A DNA stretch of 64,000 nucleotides from an uncultured Bacteroidia bacterium (GTDB lineage: Bacteria; Bacteroidota; Bacteroidia; Bacteroidales; F082), in assembly GCA_902786745.1 (NCBI GenBank), contig CADADR010000001.1:310001-374000 (forward strand), in the 5' to 3' direction. The notes below the pieces were generated by a model. The model saw only the letters and a program-made list of their open reading frames with translations. It searched no databases and was not told where the DNA came from. This document shows, piece by piece, positions 42,470 through 50,950 of the stretch; position 1 is the stretch's first letter; the number at the start of each line of letters is the position of its first letter. Position numbers and translations under genes: made by a program.

Positions 42470-43492
42470 ATGAAACGATTCATATTATTAGCAATCAGCG
42501 CAATACTCCTTGCCTCCTGCGAGAAGCAAATCGAATTCAATGGCGAGCAGACCGACCCTAAGCTGGTCGTCAACAGCATTGTGGGAACCGACGAACCCGT
42601 AAAAGCCTATATCAGCAAGAGCTACTTCTTCTTAGACTATGACGAAAACACCCAGGCTCCCGACGACCTTGTGGCTTCGCTTTATGTCAACGGTACCCAC
42701 ATTGGCGAGTTGACCCCTTCTGCCGACACTTTTTGGTACAATTACGAAATGAATGACTATCGACTCATTCCCTACCTTTTCAATGACTATCGTCCCCAAG
42801 AGGGCGACATCGTCCAGATCAAGGCCTCGGCCAATGGCTACGATGATGTGGAAGGCACGACCAGCGCCTTGCCTAAATTTGTGGATTGCCCGATGGAGGT
42901 GGAAGTGAAGGAATGGCATTCAAGTCATCCGTACCACTATGATGACGAAATCCAAGACTACGTGCCCGACACCACTATTTTGGAAATAAGTGGGACTTTG
43001 GACTTGACCTTTACCGTCACTGACCCCAATCCTGGGAAGACAGATTTTTTCAGGCTCATCACGAGGAGGGGTAGAGACACATGGGTGGGTCAAAACAAAC
43101 GTTATATCAGTTTCGACTATGATGATCCCATCTTTGAGCCTGTGATGACAGAGAATGATTTCATCGATGCCAGCGACCTCGACACACGCCCCGAGGGTGT
43201 ATTCACCGACAGGCTCTTCGACGGTGGTTCCTATCGCATAAAAGTGGAGCTTTACTTCGATTGTGAGTTGGCTGAAGATTTCGACCCCGACTTCTTCAAA
43301 GTGTCTTTCATGGTGGAGCACCTCTCGAAAGAATACTACAACTACCTGAACACCTGCAACCAAGGCGATGATTATTTACAAATCTTGTCCGAGCCTATCC
43401 ATACCTATTCCAATGTCACCAACGGCTATGGCATCGTGGGCGGTAGGGCAGTCGACATCATTGAGCTTGCCTTGCCATTGGAAGAACCATAA
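42470..43492 (+). CDS. DUF4249 lipoprotein, partner of the TonB receptor
   Basis: 340 aa. Lipobox LASC at ~16, then EKQIEFNGEQTDPKLVVNSIV, the DUF4249 opening. The N-terminal beta-sandwich covers ~25-140 (YISKSYFFLD, VASLYVNGTHIGEL, EGDIVQIKASANGYDDVEGTT), followed by a C-terminal domain with YYNYLNTCNQGDDYLQILSEP. By analogy with SusD it is probably a surface-exposed binding protein for the receptor; this is inference from pairing. The annotation as DUF4249 rests on these motifs. Confidence 0.83.
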   Translation: MKRFILLAISAILLASCEKQIEFNGEQTDPKLVVNSIVGTDEPVKAYISKSYFFLDYDENTQAPDDLVASLYVNGTHIGELTPSADTFWYNYEMNDYRLIPYLFNDYRPQEGDIVQIKASANGYDDVEGTTSALPKFVDCPMEVEVKEWHSSHPYHYDDEIQDYVPDTTILEISGTLDLTFTVTDPNPGKTDFFRLITRRGRDTWVGQNKRYISFDYDDPIFEPVMTENDFIDASDLDTRPEGVFTDRLFDGGSYRIKVELYFDCELAEDFDPDFFKVSFMVEHLSKEYYNYLNTCNQGDDYLQILSEPIHTYSNVTNGYGIVGGRAVDIIELALPLEEP

Positions 43493-43532
43493 AAAATATT
43501 GGTTTTTATTCTTGTATTTTCCATTTCTTTGT

Positions 43533-43541
43533 TACATTTGC
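43533..43541 (+). promoter_or_regulatory. -7 promoter element for the DUF937 gene
   Basis: TACATTTGC, 40 bases before the ATG at 43582; a TTG at 43512-43514 sits at the right distance for the -33 element. Confidence 0.55.
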
Positions 43542-43581
43542 AGTCCAAGAGAACGAATTACAATTCCTAAAATTTTATAAT

Positions 43582-44109
43582 ATGGACTTAACGAACATCT
43601 TAGGTGCTTTGACGGGCAATGATGCCGTCGGCGCCATCGCAGAAAACCTTAACATCGACTCGAAGCAAGTGTCTTCCGTCATCACTAATGCACTGCCCTC
43701 ACTGCTGGGTGCCATGCAGAAAAACGCCTCCACGCCTGGTGGCGCTGAGGCTTTGGCCAAGGCCCTCGGCGACCATGCCGTCAACGCGGGCAACATCGTC
43801 AACAACCTGAAGGGTGCCGACCTCGTCGACGGTGGCAAGATCCTGAGCCACATCTTTGGCGGCGACCTCAACAATGTGTTGGACGGCATCTCGAAGAAGA
43901 GCGGCGTGGTCTCTGGCCTGGTGAGCAAGATCATGGCCTCCATCGCCCCGAGCCTCCTCGCCCTCCTCGGCAAGGGTCAGCAGAGCGGCGGCGTCAATGC
44001 CGGTAACTTGGCTGGCATGCTGGGCACCATCCTCGGCGCCACGCAAGGCAAGAGCAACAGCGGCCTCGGTAGCATCCTCGGCGGCTTGGGCAAGATCTTC
44101 GGGAGATAA
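43582..44109 (+). CDS. DUF937 protein, YidB-like
   Basis: 175 aa, no signal peptide. Helical, Gly/Ala/Leu-rich: MDLTNILGALTGNDAVGAIAENL, then SSVITNALPSLLGAMQKNA, a middle HIFGGDLNNVLDGISKKSGV repeat and a Gly-rich tail (LGSILGGLGKIFGR). This is the DUF937 pattern; the function of the family is not established. Codon use is strongly biased to GC-ending codons, as in highly expressed genes of this window, and the leader is a clean 40 bases. Confidence 0.82.
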   Translation: MDLTNILGALTGNDAVGAIAENLNIDSKQVSSVITNALPSLLGAMQKNASTPGGAEALAKALGDHAVNAGNIVNNLKGADLVDGGKILSHIFGGDLNNVLDGISKKSGVVSGLVSKIMASIAPSLLALLGKGQQSGGVNAGNLAGMLGTILGATQGKSNSGLGSILGGLGKIFGR

Positions 44110-44159
44110 TAAACCCTATTTGAAACGACGTTCATCCACTGCAAACCCTCCTTGCAGGC

Positions 44160-45377
44160 ATGACTAATACCTTAACAATTATGAAGAGGGATTTATCATT
44201 ATGCAAAAAAGCAGCATATGCTGTGCTGTCATTCCTTTTTATGGGAGTGATGGGGATAACGCATCTGCAAGCACAAGACCTTTTCAACATTGGGAATTTG
44301 TATTACCAAATCAATGCTGATGGTGCTTCAGTTACGCTTGTAGGTCCTGTTGATGTCGCCGAAGCGACTGGCGAACTCACTATCCCTTCAACCATCAGTT
44401 ATGGTGGAAACGACTATGCTGTGACCAGGATTGGGAAAAACGCTTTCATATCGTGTGGAAGCCTTACGGGTCGCTTGACCATCCCCAATACTGTGATCTG
44501 TCTTTGCGAAAATGCATTCTTGGCTTGCAGTGGATTGACCGAACTTGAGCTTGGCAATTCCTTGGACACCATTGGCGTCGCAGCGTTCTATGGCTGCAAG
44601 GGCTTCACAGGCTCGCTGACGATCCCCAATTCGGTGAGAGTCGTTGAGACGTCAGCCTTCTATGGCTGCACTGGTTTTACCGGCGCACTGACGATCGGCA
44701 ACGGTTTGAAACGCATCGAAAGCGCAGCGTTTTATAAGTGCTCTGGCTTTTCCAGTTTGAACCTCAGCGATGCCGTGACCTCTATCGGCACTTCTGCCTT
44801 CTATGGCTGCACAGGTTTCACCGGTTCCCTGACCATCCCTAATTCGGTGATCAGTATTGAGCCTAATGCGTTCAACAATTGCCGTAGCTTTTCTGACACC
44901 TTGACGCTTGGAAACGCATTGGAAAGCATAGGTGGAAGGGCATTCTATCAATGCAGTGGTTTCACTGAGGTCATTTCCTTGGCAACAGTGCCGCCGGTGT
45001 TTTCATTCGATGAGGTGTTTGAGGAATTCAGCTGCACAAAGCTCACCGTGCCTTGCCACTGCGTTCCTGCCTACCAAAACTCGGATTGGCATGACTATTT
45101 CACCACGATTATCGACGATTGTAATGCTGTACAAGAACTTGATGAACAGACGGCAAACGTTTATCCCAATCCGACCAGTGGAACAATCCAAATTGAGGCT
45201 GAAGATATCGAAGCCATCAGCATTTATAATATGTTGGGCGAACAGATGTTTAATACTTCAGCAAGTGGAAACCGCTTTGAGTACGACTTCAGTCCTCATG
45301 AAGTAGGTGGTTATATGGTCAAAATCCAAACAAAGAAAGGGGTTTTGACAAAACGGGTTATGGTGGTAGACAGATGA
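44160..45377 (+). CDS. BspA-type leucine-rich repeat surface protein with T9SS sorting domain
   Basis: 405 aa from the ATG at 44160; the Met at 44181 (MKRDLSLCKK) is another candidate start. Signal peptide to ~HLQAQ. Residues ~75-290 carry about eight BspA/LRR_5 repeats of the form AFxxCxGFTGxLTIPNSV, spaced ~23 and ~46 residues. Such repeats mediate adhesion to host or matrix proteins in oral and gut Bacteroidales. C-terminal T9SS domain (VYPNPTSGTIQIEA ... GGYMVKIQTKKGVLTKRVMVV). No -7 consensus is obvious in the 50 bases upstream, so it may share the DUF937 transcript. Confidence 0.88.
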   Translation: MTNTLTIMKRDLSLCKKAAYAVLSFLFMGVMGITHLQAQDLFNIGNLYYQINADGASVTLVGPVDVAEATGELTIPSTISYGGNDYAVTRIGKNAFISCGSLTGRLTIPNTVICLCENAFLACSGLTELELGNSLDTIGVAAFYGCKGFTGSLTIPNSVRVVETSAFYGCTGFTGALTIGNGLKRIESAAFYKCSGFSSLNLSDAVTSIGTSAFYGCTGFTGSLTIPNSVISIEPNAFNNCRSFSDTLTLGNALESIGGRAFYQCSGFTEVISLATVPPVFSFDEVFEEFSCTKLTVPCHCVPAYQNSDWHDYFTTIIDDCNAVQELDEQTANVYPNPTSGTIQIEAEDIEAISIYNMLGEQMFNTSASGNRFEYDFSPHEVGGYMVKIQTKKGVLTKRVMVVDR

Positions 45378-45408
45378 AAAAAAAGGCGGTCAAGCGACCG
45401 CCTTTTTT
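45377..45408. terminator. Bidirectional intrinsic terminator
   Basis: GGCGGTC (45385-45391), loop AAGC, GACCGCC (45396-45402), flanked by A8 and T6. Shared by the BspA gene and the convergent DPP11 gene. Confidence 0.9.
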
Positions 45409-47543
45409 CATTCTACAATCGTCATCTCATCGATTAAGTGCCCCGCACCGGCGAACTTGTCGATGATGAAGAGCACATAACGGATGTCGACCGAGATGTT
45501 GCGGCAGATGTCGGGGTCGTAGATCAGGTCGCTCATCGTGCCTTCCCAGCAACGGTCGAAGTTGAGGCCGAGGAGTTGGCCTTCGGCGTTCAAGATGGGG
45601 CTGCCTGAGTTGCCGCCTGTGGTGTGCACGCTGGCAGTGAAGGCTACATGCATGGTGCCGTCCTTGTCGGCATAACGGCCATAGTCTTTCTTGTTGTAGA
45701 GTTCCTTGAGGCGTGGCTCCACCACATAGTCGTAGATGTCGGGGTTCTCTTTCTGCATGATGCCCTCGAGTGTGGTGAAATGCTTGTATTTCATGCCGTC
45801 CTTGGGCTTGAAGCCTTCCACCTTGCCGTAGGTGACACGCAACGTGAAGTTGGCATCGGGTGAGAAGCGCTTCTCGGGCTCCATCTCCATCTGGCCTTTC
45901 ATGTAGATGCGGCGCAGGCGGTCGTTGTCCTTGGTGATGCTTGTGATGTGGTCGTAGACCTCGTCGCGGTAGAAGCCGATAAGGCTTTGGTAGACTTGTA
46001 AGGCGGGGTCGTTGGCCAGTTTTTTGACGTTTTTGGGCTTGAAGTTGTCAAGCAACTCGTTCACCTTGGCCTTGTCGGTGAACATTGACTTGGCGAAGAG
46101 CTTGTCGACGTATTCGTCCACGTCCTTGATGTCGTTGAGGAAGGCAGGGCGGAAGTTGGCAGGTTGGGCTTTGAGGTATTCCTTAAGCAGCATGGCGGCC
46201 ACTTCGCGGTCGATGGGCTCGTAGTAGTCTTTGAAGAAGGTCTCGGCGGTGCCTTTCAGCTGGTTCACCATGCGGTCGATGTCATCCTGTGGGGTGTCTT
46301 TGGTCACCGCTGAAAGTCGGGCAAAACGACCAGCAAAGTTAACGAGCTCGATGCGCATGCCAGCTTCAGCCATATAGGTGTATGCCAGTTCGTAAGGCTC
46401 CAGTTCTTTGTAGTTGTTTTTGAAGTTACGGAGCAGGTCGACATACATGTGGCGGCTGCGGGAGGCCAACACCCATTCTTGGAAGCGGTTCTCATAGTCG
46501 TGTTTCTTTTGTACGCCATGGAAGTGGTTGATGCCTTCGGTGACACCCATCCATTTTTTCCAGCCGTTGCCGATACTGGCATGCTTGGAGGCGTATTGGA
46601 TACGCACCTTGGGGTCTTGCTCCTGGTATTTGTTGTAGATGTCGAGCACCTTGCCACGCAGGTCGACCATGATGGGGTCGATGACGTTGGCCTCTTGGTC
46701 AACGGCTACGGCGGGCAGGTATTCGTTGGTGCGGGCGGGATAGCCGAACACGAAGGCGAAGTCGCCTTCCTCAGCGCCTTTCAGGGAGATGTCCAAGTGC
46801 TTGGCGGGCTTGTAAGGCACATTATCCTTGCTGTAGGCGGCCGGGTGTCCGTCTTTGTCGGCATAGACACGGAAGACCGAGAAGTCGCCCGTATGGCGGG
46901 GCCACACCCAGTTGTCGGTGTCGCCACCAAACTTACCGATGTTGCTCGGCGGGCAGCCCACAAGGCGCACATCGGTGTAGACCTCATTGAGCAGCAGGTA
47001 GTATTCATTACCCAAGAAATAAGGCTTGATGCTGACCTTGTATTTGGTCTCTTTCTCAACCGAAGCGATGATGGCTTTCATGTTTTTGTCGACGAGGGCT
47101 TGACGTTCGTCTTCGGGCATGTCGATGTCGACGCCTTTGAGCACCTGCTCGGTCACGTCGCGCATCTCGCGGAGGAAGATGACGCTGAGGCCGGGGCAGG
47201 GCAGCTCCTCGCCACGGTTCATGGCCCAGAAGCCGTTGGTGAGGTAGTCGTGCTCCACCGAGCTGTGTTTCTGGATGTAATCGTAGCCGCAGTGGTGGTT
47301 GGTGAGCAGCAGGCCGTAGTCGCTGACGATCTCGCCCGTGCAGCCTCCGCCAAAGAGCACGATGGCATCTTTCAGGCTGCTGTGGTTGATGCTGTAGATG
47401 TCGTCAGCGGTGATTTTCATGCCCATCTCCTGCATTTCTTTCTCGTTGTATTGCAGCAGCATGGGGATCCACATGCCTTCGCCAGCGAAGAGGAAGGCAG
47501 GGAAGAGGACCAAAAGGGTCAATAATAAGGATTTGTGTTTCAT
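45408..47543 (-). CDS. S46 dipeptidyl-peptidase, DPP11 type (Asp/Glu-specific)
   Basis: 711 aa from the ATG at 47541-47543; the longer frame upstream crosses the promoter. Signal peptide to ~LFA20. The periplasmic exopeptidase releases dipeptides for amino-acid catabolism. Catalytic His in LTNHHCGYDYI (~84), Asp in FGGDTDNWVWPRHTGDF and Ser in TGGNSGSPILN (~645). The residue that separates DPP11 from DPP7 in this family reads Arg in GLNFDRCWEGTMSD, which predicts cleavage after Asp/Glu; DPP7 would have Gly here. That assignment rests on my memory of the PgDPP11 literature. Confidence 0.9.
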   Translation of the reverse strand: MKHKSLLLTLLVLFPAFLFAGEGMWIPMLLQYNEKEMQEMGMKITADDIYSINHSSLKDAIVLFGGGCTGEIVSDYGLLLTNHHCGYDYIQKHSSVEHDYLTNGFWAMNRGEELPCPGLSVIFLREMRDVTEQVLKGVDIDMPEDERQALVDKNMKAIIASVEKETKYKVSIKPYFLGNEYYLLLNEVYTDVRLVGCPPSNIGKFGGDTDNWVWPRHTGDFSVFRVYADKDGHPAAYSKDNVPYKPAKHLDISLKGAEEGDFAFVFGYPARTNEYLPAVAVDQEANVIDPIMVDLRGKVLDIYNKYQEQDPKVRIQYASKHASIGNGWKKWMGVTEGINHFHGVQKKHDYENRFQEWVLASRSRHMYVDLLRNFKNNYKELEPYELAYTYMAEAGMRIELVNFAGRFARLSAVTKDTPQDDIDRMVNQLKGTAETFFKDYYEPIDREVAAMLLKEYLKAQPANFRPAFLNDIKDVDEYVDKLFAKSMFTDKAKVNELLDNFKPKNVKKLANDPALQVYQSLIGFYRDEVYDHITSITKDNDRLRRIYMKGQMEMEPEKRFSPDANFTLRVTYGKVEGFKPKDGMKYKHFTTLEGIMQKENPDIYDYVVEPRLKELYNKKDYGRYADKDGTMHVAFTASVHTTGGNSGSPILNAEGQLLGLNFDRCWEGTMSDLIYDPDICRNISVDIRYVLFIIDKFAGAGHLIDEMTIVE

Positions 47544-47564
47544 AGATATTAGGGTGTTGATGAT

Positions 47565-47573
47565 GCAAAGATA
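47565..47573 (-). promoter_or_regulatory. -7 promoter element for the DPP11 gene
   Basis: TATCTTTGC on the minus strand, 21 bases before the ATG at 47543. Confidence 0.5.
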
Positions 47574-47590
47574 ATCTTTTTCCGATTCCG

Positions 47591-47893
47591 TTAGCGGTCC
47601 CAAAAGTAAAAGAAACTCACCACGCGGCAGAACAGCTCGCGATACCAGGTCTGCTTCAGCTCGAGGTCGACATCTTTGGTACGGCTGCGGAAGACGTGGA
47701 AGAAATAAAACAGGTTGTGCGAACGCCATTCACGGATCTGTGACTCGATATCGCGCTGGTTGACCGCCATCTCTTCGGGAGTGTTGTCGCGCAGGCCCTG
47801 CAAATACTCACGCATGGCCTCCTTGCTTCGGATGAGGCTGGAGTCCGTGATGTGGGTGTTGGTTTCGGTCACTATGGCGTTGTTGATTTGCAT
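47591..47893 (-). CDS. Small unknown protein
   Basis: 100 aa, no signal peptide or TM. Helical and charged (SKEAMREYLQGLRDNTPEEMAVNQRDIESQI), ending in an aromatic-rich stretch (WRSHNLFYFFHVF ... FCRVVSFFYFWDR). I do not recognise a family. It lies between the MATE gene and DPP11 on the same strand, 12 bases after a family A palindrome that sits where its promoter would be, so it may be read from the MATE transcript. Open frame and no overlap with another gene support it; function unknown. Confidence 0.55.
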   Translation of the reverse strand: MQINNAIVTETNTHITDSSLIRSKEAMREYLQGLRDNTPEEMAVNQRDIESQIREWRSHNLFYFFHVFRSRTKDVDLELKQTWYRELFCRVVSFFYFWDR

Positions 47894-47904
47894 GTTATTA
47901 CGCA

Positions 47905-47966
47905 GGTCGTTGAGCTTGTCGAAACGCCGTTACTTTACAGTCGGCCCTTCGACGGGCTCAGGGACC
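47905..47966. repeat. Palindromic repeat family A, complete intergenic copy
   Basis: Arms GGTCGTTGAGCTTGTCGAAA... (47905-47928) and GGCCCTTCGACGGGCTCAGG... (47943-47966) are inverted around a 14-base spacer. The right arm abuts the MATE stop codon. Same arms as in ispB. Confidence 0.85.
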
Positions 47967-49337
47967 TTAACTATTTGTAGGTTTGAACACATGGCGTTGG
48001 GTGAGCATGAGGACAAATGCGAGGATGGCTCCCAACACATCGGAGATGGTCATGGAGGCCCACACGCCCGTGAGGCCGGCGCCACCCGCATTAACGAAGA
48101 TGGGCGGGATAAGGTAGATCATAGGAGCAAGGAAGAGCACCTGGCGCGAGAGGCTGGTGACGATGGCAATCCAAGGCTTGTCGATGCTCTGGAAGAAATT
48201 GGAGTTGGTGATGGTGAAGCCTACCAAAGGGAACATGACCAACATGAAACGCATGGCGGGCACGGCGATGTCGATGAGCTCGGCATCGGTGGTGAAGGCG
48301 CGGAGCAAAAGCCGTGGGATGGTCATGGCAAGCAAGGCACCGACAAAGCCTATCAGCACGTTCACTTTCAACGTCAAAGAGTAGACGGATTTCAATCGGA
48401 GAGGATGTCCCGCACCGTAGTTATAGCCAGCGATAGGCTGCATGCCTTGGCACACGCCAAGGATGAGCATGATGCTAAGGCTTCCAAACGTATTGACGAT
48501 GCCATAGGCGCCCACAGCGAGGTCGCCACCATAGCGGATGAGCTGGCTGTTGAGCAAGGCCACCACACCCGAAGCCGCCACATTCATCAAGAAAGGACTC
48601 ATGCCGATGAGCAGGATGTTGCGGAAGATATACAGTTTGGGCTTCCACGCATGGCGACGGAAACGGATAAACGAACTCCTTTGCAGGAAATGCCAAATGG
48701 CGACGACAGCCGTGCAGCACATGGAGATGGTGGTGGCCCAGGCCGCACCTGCAATACCCCAATCCAAGGCATAGATAAACAAGGCGTCGAGAGCGATGTT
48801 GAGGATGGCGCCGCTCACCATGATCCACATCGACTTCTTGGGATAACCTGTGGCACGTATCAAACCCGTCAGGTTGAAGGTGACGGTGGTCATGAACATA
48901 CCGGGCAGCACGATGTCCATATACTCGCGGGCATAGGCGATGGTATCGGCCGAGGCGCCGAACATGGTCAGGATTTTATCCATGAAGAGATAACCACCCG
49001 TGACGAAGAGGAAGCCGAAGATGAAAGTCAACAGCATACTGTTGCCCAAGATGTCTTCAGCCCATTTGTAGTCCTTCTTGCCCAACACGATCGACATACG
49101 GGCTGAGGAGCCAACGCCCACCAACGAGCCAAAGGCATGGATGATGTTCATGATGGGCATGGTGATGGCCAATCCGGCGATGGCCAAGGCGCCCACGCAC
49201 TGACCCAAAAACACGCGGTCGACAATATTATATACCGAAGCGATGATTTGGCTCACGATGGAGGGGAGGGCATAAACCCATAATAACCGCTTGATACTCT
49301 TGGTCTCTAACTCTTTTGTCCTATCTAGTTCTGGCAT
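47967..49337 (-). CDS. MATE-family efflux transporter
   Basis: 456 aa, 12 TM helices in two related halves. It exports cationic drugs, toxins or metabolites by Na+ or H+ antiport. Typical features: LWVYALPSIVSQIIASVYNIVDRVFLGQ (N-terminal helix 1/2 with the Asp of NIVD), TGLIRATGYPKKSMW between halves, and GVCQGMQPIAGYNYGAGHPLRLK in the second half. It belongs to the DinF/NorM-like bacterial group. The stop codon lies directly against a palindromic repeat. Confidence 0.93.
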   Translation of the reverse strand: MPELDRTKELETKSIKRLLWVYALPSIVSQIIASVYNIVDRVFLGQCVGALAIAGLAITMPIMNIIHAFGSLVGVGSSARMSIVLGKKDYKWAEDILGNSMLLTFIFGFLFVTGGYLFMDKILTMFGASADTIAYAREYMDIVLPGMFMTTVTFNLTGLIRATGYPKKSMWIMVSGAILNIALDALFIYALDWGIAGAAWATTISMCCTAVVAIWHFLQRSSFIRFRRHAWKPKLYIFRNILLIGMSPFLMNVAASGVVALLNSQLIRYGGDLAVGAYGIVNTFGSLSIMLILGVCQGMQPIAGYNYGAGHPLRLKSVYSLTLKVNVLIGFVGALLAMTIPRLLLRAFTTDAELIDIAVPAMRFMLVMFPLVGFTITNSNFFQSIDKPWIAIVTSLSRQVLFLAPMIYLIPPIFVNAGGAGLTGVWASMTISDVLGAILAFVLMLTQRHVFKPTNS

Positions 49338-49365
49338 GACAAATGCTTCCCTTCAAATTGAAGGT

Positions 49366-49374
49366 GCAAAAGTA
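49366..49374 (-). promoter_or_regulatory. -7 promoter element for the MATE gene
   Basis: TACTTTTGC on the minus strand, 28 bases before the ATG at 49337. Confidence 0.5.
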
Positions 49375-49409
49375 ACAAAAAAGCGCGTTTCCAATCCAAA
49401 CAAATTCCG

Positions 49410-49418
49410 TATTTTTGC
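49410..49418 (+). promoter_or_regulatory. -7 promoter element for the O-acylation operon
   Basis: TATTTTTGC, 17 bases before the ATG at 49436. Confidence 0.5.
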
Positions 49419-49435
49419 CGCTTCTTTCAAATGAG

Positions 49436-50950
49436 ATGAAATCGATACGTACCTTACTTTTTATACTCTCCGTGTTGTTGCTGTTGGGCGTGTGCTGGTT
49501 CTTTTTCCCAGCTGACGGAGTGGCCGTTGCGGGCCGGACGTTGCATTTCCCCTCCTATGAGGCTTATATGGCCCCTGCCCCAAAAGAGGTGGATGTGGAC
49601 GAAGTCCTCAATAAAGTCAACAGAAGTTTTGAGATGACCTGCTCCGACAACCTACTGGACAGTATGCGTTTTTTCCGCAATTATCTGAAGGCCAACCCCA
49701 ACCGTATCTATCTGCCTGACGACGACTACACCTTCTTCGACTCGTTGTTTGCCCAACTCGAGCAGGCCAGTGAGGAGGGGAAGACATATCGTGTGATGCA
49801 TTACGGTGACTCGCAGATCGAGATGGACCGCATCTCGTCGGTGCTGAGAGACTGTCTGCAGTCCTTCTTTGGCGGCTCGGGTCCCAATATGATCCCGGCC
49901 ATACAACCTGTGGCCACCATCTCGGTGTCGCAATGGGCTTCCAACCTGCATCGTTATATGGTTTATGGCGACGCGGCTCGTGCCTCGCACCACCGCTATG
50001 GCCCGATGTTGCAGTTTAGCCAGGTGACGGGCAACGGCAGCATCTCGTTTGCCCAATCGAGCCACTCGAGGGCACTGCCGAGGGTGAAGGAGATCTCCAC
50101 CGTGTCGGTGCTTTTGGGCAACAACAGCGAAGGCTTTGCGGCTGCGCTGCGCTGCGACACCATCACGGCCGAGCCCAAGGTCTTGGCAGCCAACGACAGC
50201 GTCTCGCTGATCACTTGGAAGCTGCCTGTCCCCGTGAAGCGTGGCACCATCAGCTTCAGCGGCACGGCTGACATCTATGCCGTTTTGCTTGATGGTGAGC
50301 CCGGCATCGCTGTCGACAATGTGCCATTGCGCGGCTGTGCTGGCAACCTCTTCGACCGTATCGACGAGAGCACCATGCGGCAGTCGTTCGACTTGCTAGG
50401 CACTCGACTCATCCTGTTGCAGTTTGGCGTCAACCGTATCCCCGGTATTACCTCGACGGGCCATATCGTGGCGTATGTGAAGGAGCTCGAGAATCAGATC
50501 GATTATCTGAAACGCGTTGCCCCCGATGCCATGCTGCTTTTCGTTGGTCCTGCCGACATGGGCAAGAGGTATAACGGCGTCATGGGCACTTGGAAGACCT
50601 TGCCCGAGCTGAACGACTCGTTGCGTGCGATGAGCCTCCGCAAAGGCGTGGCCTATTGGGATGTGTTCCACATGATGGGTGGCGAGGGCTCAATGGCGCA
50701 ATGGGTGAACCATAACCCCGCCTTGGCCGGCCCCGACCACATCCATTTCACCTTTGCCGGAGCCCAAGAGATCGGGTCGAACTTGGCCAAGTCGCTGACC
50801 ACCTATTACGATTTCTACAAGATACGCCAACATGTGCCCAGCGAGAAGGTCATCGAGTTTGTCAACCTCGACTGGAGAGAAGACTCCATCCGTACCGCGG
50901 GCCGCATCAAACTGCCTAGCTATAACCCCTTTGGACTCAAAACACGATGA
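49436..50950 (+). CDS. Membrane-anchored SGNH hydrolase-like protein (O-acylation cassette 1/3)
   Basis: 504 aa from the ATG at 49436. One N-terminal TM/signal anchor (TLLFILSVLLLLGVCWFFF), then a periplasmic SGNH domain. Block I is VMHYGDSQIEMDRI (~119) and block V is GPDHIHFTFAG (D-x-x-H, ~440). Block III lacks the usual GxND and reads LQFGVNRIPG. Such AlgX/AlgJ-like proteins take the acyl group from a partner MBOAT and place it on a polysaccharide. Its stop overlaps the next gene by 4 bases, a second SGNH gene, followed by the MBOAT gene; the three should form one periplasmic O-acetylation machine. Confidence 0.83.
   Translation: MKSIRTLLFILSVLLLLGVCWFFFPADGVAVAGRTLHFPSYEAYMAPAPKEVDVDEVLNKVNRSFEMTCSDNLLDSMRFFRNYLKANPNRIYLPDDDYTFFDSLFAQLEQASEEGKTYRVMHYGDSQIEMDRISSVLRDCLQSFFGGSGPNMIPAIQPVATISVSQWASNLHRYMVYGDAARASHHRYGPMLQFSQVTGNGSISFAQSSHSRALPRVKEISTVSVLLGNNSEGFAAALRCDTITAEPKVLAANDSVSLITWKLPVPVKRGTISFSGTADIYAVLLDGEPGIAVDNVPLRGCAGNLFDRIDESTMRQSFDLLGTRLILLQFGVNRIPGITSTGHIVAYVKELENQIDYLKRVAPDAMLLFVGPADMGKRYNGVMGTWKTLPELNDSLRAMSLRKGVAYWDVFHMMGGEGSMAQWVNHNPALAGPDHIHFTFAGAQEIGSNLAKSLTTYYDFYKIRQHVPSEKVIEFVNLDWREDSIRTAGRIKLPSYNPFGLKTR

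Noticed and set aside
46449..47525. 358-codon plus-strand ORF opposite the DPP11 gene
   Set aside because: Shadow; DPP11 has intact catalytic residues on the other strand.
46..47966. CRISPR array made of family A repeats
   Set aside because: Copies are far apart, inverted in pairs, without regular spacers and without cas genes.
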